Positions 63,245 to 64,000 of a DNA stretch of 64,000 nt are shown here, piece by piece. The DNA comes from Oscillospiraceae bacterium (GTDB lineage: Bacteria; Bacillota; Clostridia; Oscillospirales; Oscillospiraceae). The notes beneath the pieces are model-generated. The model saw only the letters and a program-made list of their open reading frames with translations, searched no databases and was not told the DNA's origin. Each line of letters starts with the position of its first letter. Position 1 is the stretch's first letter. The DNA is taken from contig CAJTFK010000023.1 of the NCBI GenBank assembly GCA_910575505.1, positions 1 to 64,000 on the forward strand, written 5' to 3'. Made by a program: the position numbers and the translations under genes.

Positions 63245-63618
63245 GCGTGGAATACGACAGCGCTATAGAGGAATTGGCGCAGGTGCTGGCCAACCGCTTT
63301 GCGCGGCTTGCGCGGGGCTGGGAGGCCAGTACGCCCGGTAAGCGGCAGGAGGATTTGGAGAATATCCTTGCGGCCCGGAATGTGGCGGCTAAACTCCAGG
63401 ATCTTGTTACGGAATCAGATGCTGTGGCCCTGCTGGCATTGGACGACCCGCTGAAAGCCGTGGCAGATCAGTGGCTGAAACTGACGGGATTGGATCGCCC
63501 CCAAGATGAGGCCCTGATCCACTGTGTCAGAACATTGTGCGGTGGTACGCCGCAGCGGGATACGCAACAGGCAGCAAAAAGGCAAAAGACACATCGACGC
63601 GGCCCCATGACGAGATAA
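63241..63618 (+). CDS. Unknown small ICE protein
   Basis: The 125-residue helical protein overlaps the sortase by 4 bases (ATGA). It has a charged, Ala/Leu-rich body (IEELAQVLANRFARLARG; DPLKAVADQWLKLTG) and a basic tail (KRQKTHRRG). It may belong to the DUF3848-type small proteins of these elements, but I am not sure. No signal peptide. Confidence 0.55.
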   Translation: MSVEYDSAIEELAQVLANRFARLARGWEASTPGKRQEDLENILAARNVAAKLQDLVTESDAVALLALDDPLKAVADQWLKLTGLDRPQDEALIHCVRTLCGGTPQRDTQQAAKRQKTHRRGPMTR

Positions 63619-63722
63619 TCCGGCTAAAAACTGTCTGCCGATTGTGTTCGACTTTCCCCATCTTCTGTGGTATGGTTCAGTTTGCGCAAGCCCCACCATA
63701 TTACGAAACGGAGGAATCGAGC

Positions 63723-64000
63723 ATGAAAAACAGAAAAATCCTGTCCCTGCTGCTGGCTGGAACCATGACGGCGGCCCTGCTGGCCGTCCCCGCCCAGGCG
63801 GCGGAGACCCCGCCCATCCGAGTGAGCAGCTACAAGGGGAACACCCTGGAGGTAGGAGAGCGAAGCGGCCTCTTCATCGGCCCCAGCGGCATGGACTACA
63901 CCGTCACCTCCAGCGACCCGGACACGGTGGCGGTGGAGCAAATCACCGGCTTTTGGGTAGCTGCCGCCAAGGGGGCGGGAACCGCGGAGATCACCGCCTC
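63723..64000 (+). CDS. Secreted protein with Ig-like domain, cut by the window edge
   Basis: ATG 63723 with CGGAGGAATCGAGC upstream begins a signal peptide (MKNRKILSLLLAGTMTAALL, cleavage near AQA-A at residue 26). The visible ~65 residues after it (VSSYKGNTLEVGER, then SSDPDTVAVEQITG and KGAGTAEITA) match a bacterial Ig-like (BIG_2) fold. It may be a substrate of the sortase upstream or a surface adhesin. The rest lies beyond 64000. Confidence 0.7.
   Translation, partial: MKNRKILSLLLAGTMTAALLAVPAQAAETPPIRVSSYKGNTLEVGERSGLFIGPSGMDYTVTSSDPDTVAVEQITGFWVAAAKGAGTAEITA

Larger units (their letters stand above)
47358..64000. mobile_element. Integrative/conjugative-type element next to tRNA-Ser (left part)
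   Basis: From the tRNA 3' end onward gene content changes to that of clostridial conjugative elements: ArdA-like antirestriction proteins, an adenine methylase, a DUF3849 protein, a SpoVG-like protein, a sortase and signal-peptide proteins, all on the plus strand and tightly packed. Gene remnants lie right at the tRNA. No integrase, relaxase or type IV secretion gene is in the window; they are expected beyond 64000. A tRNA 3' end is a standard integration site, but the second attachment copy is not visible here. Confidence 0.7.

Overview
The window looks like the chromosome of a GC-rich, low-oxygen, spore-former-type Firmicute, most likely a gut Oscillospiraceae/Flavonifractor-like clostridium. 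This is inferred from gene content and order (dnaG-rpoD, a HisZ-type histidine pathway, Spo0A-C and SpoVG domains, ArdA/DUF3849/sortase-type clostridial conjugative-element cargo), not from a marker-gene search.

Layout. 1-5.4 kb: small membrane-protein genes, a phosphopantetheinyl transferase with a downstream NTF2-like gene, then the overlapping dnaG-rpoD pair. 5.5-15.8 kb: a PRK06851-type ATPase gene (minus strand) is cut in two by a ~9.27 kb element. Its 3' part lies at 5498-6296 and its 5' part at 15547-15826, and both meet the element at the 8-bp core CGTGGGGC. The element carries a large serine recombinase next to one end, a Spo0A-C-like regulator, an Xre repressor, an ECF sigma/anti-sigma pair, a secreted protein and two large membrane proteins of unknown function. 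Precise excision would restore the ATPase frame. 16-21.3 kb: small regulators and a BlaI repressor with an M56-M23 fusion sensor/peptidase under two palindromic operators. 21.5-31.9 kb: a long histidine operon (hisZG fusion, hisD, hisC, hisB, hisH, hisA, hisF, hisIE, hisK) with embedded accessory genes including kptA and a flavin-binding protein. 32-37.9 kb: fumC, HAD phosphatase, zincin, NUDIX and two damaged genes. 38-41.4 kb: an IS110 transposase with a structured upstream region and a lipoprotein gene. 41.9-46.6 kb: a selenium-associated trio (yedF, cysteine-desulfurase-like, DUF3343), a diaminopimelate-decarboxylase-like gene and an RlmL-like methyltransferase. 46.6-47.4 kb: a promoter-driven structured region, then a tandem array with exact 193-bp period whose last unit is the functional tRNA-Ser(CGA).

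47.4-64.0 kb (runs off the window): an integrative/conjugative-type element abutting the tRNA-Ser. It carries tightly coupled, mostly ArdA-like or unknown genes, a DNA adenine methylase, a DUF3849 protein, a SpoVG-like protein, a sortase and secreted proteins. Eight copies of a ~100-120 bp two-hairpin repeat are scattered through this cargo, inside coding sequences and in both orientations. The first hairpin keeps its loop but has a different, still self-complementary stem in most copies, and every copy leaves the host reading frame open. This ORF-compatible, covarying repeat family is the most unusual signal in the window; the split ATPase gene is second.
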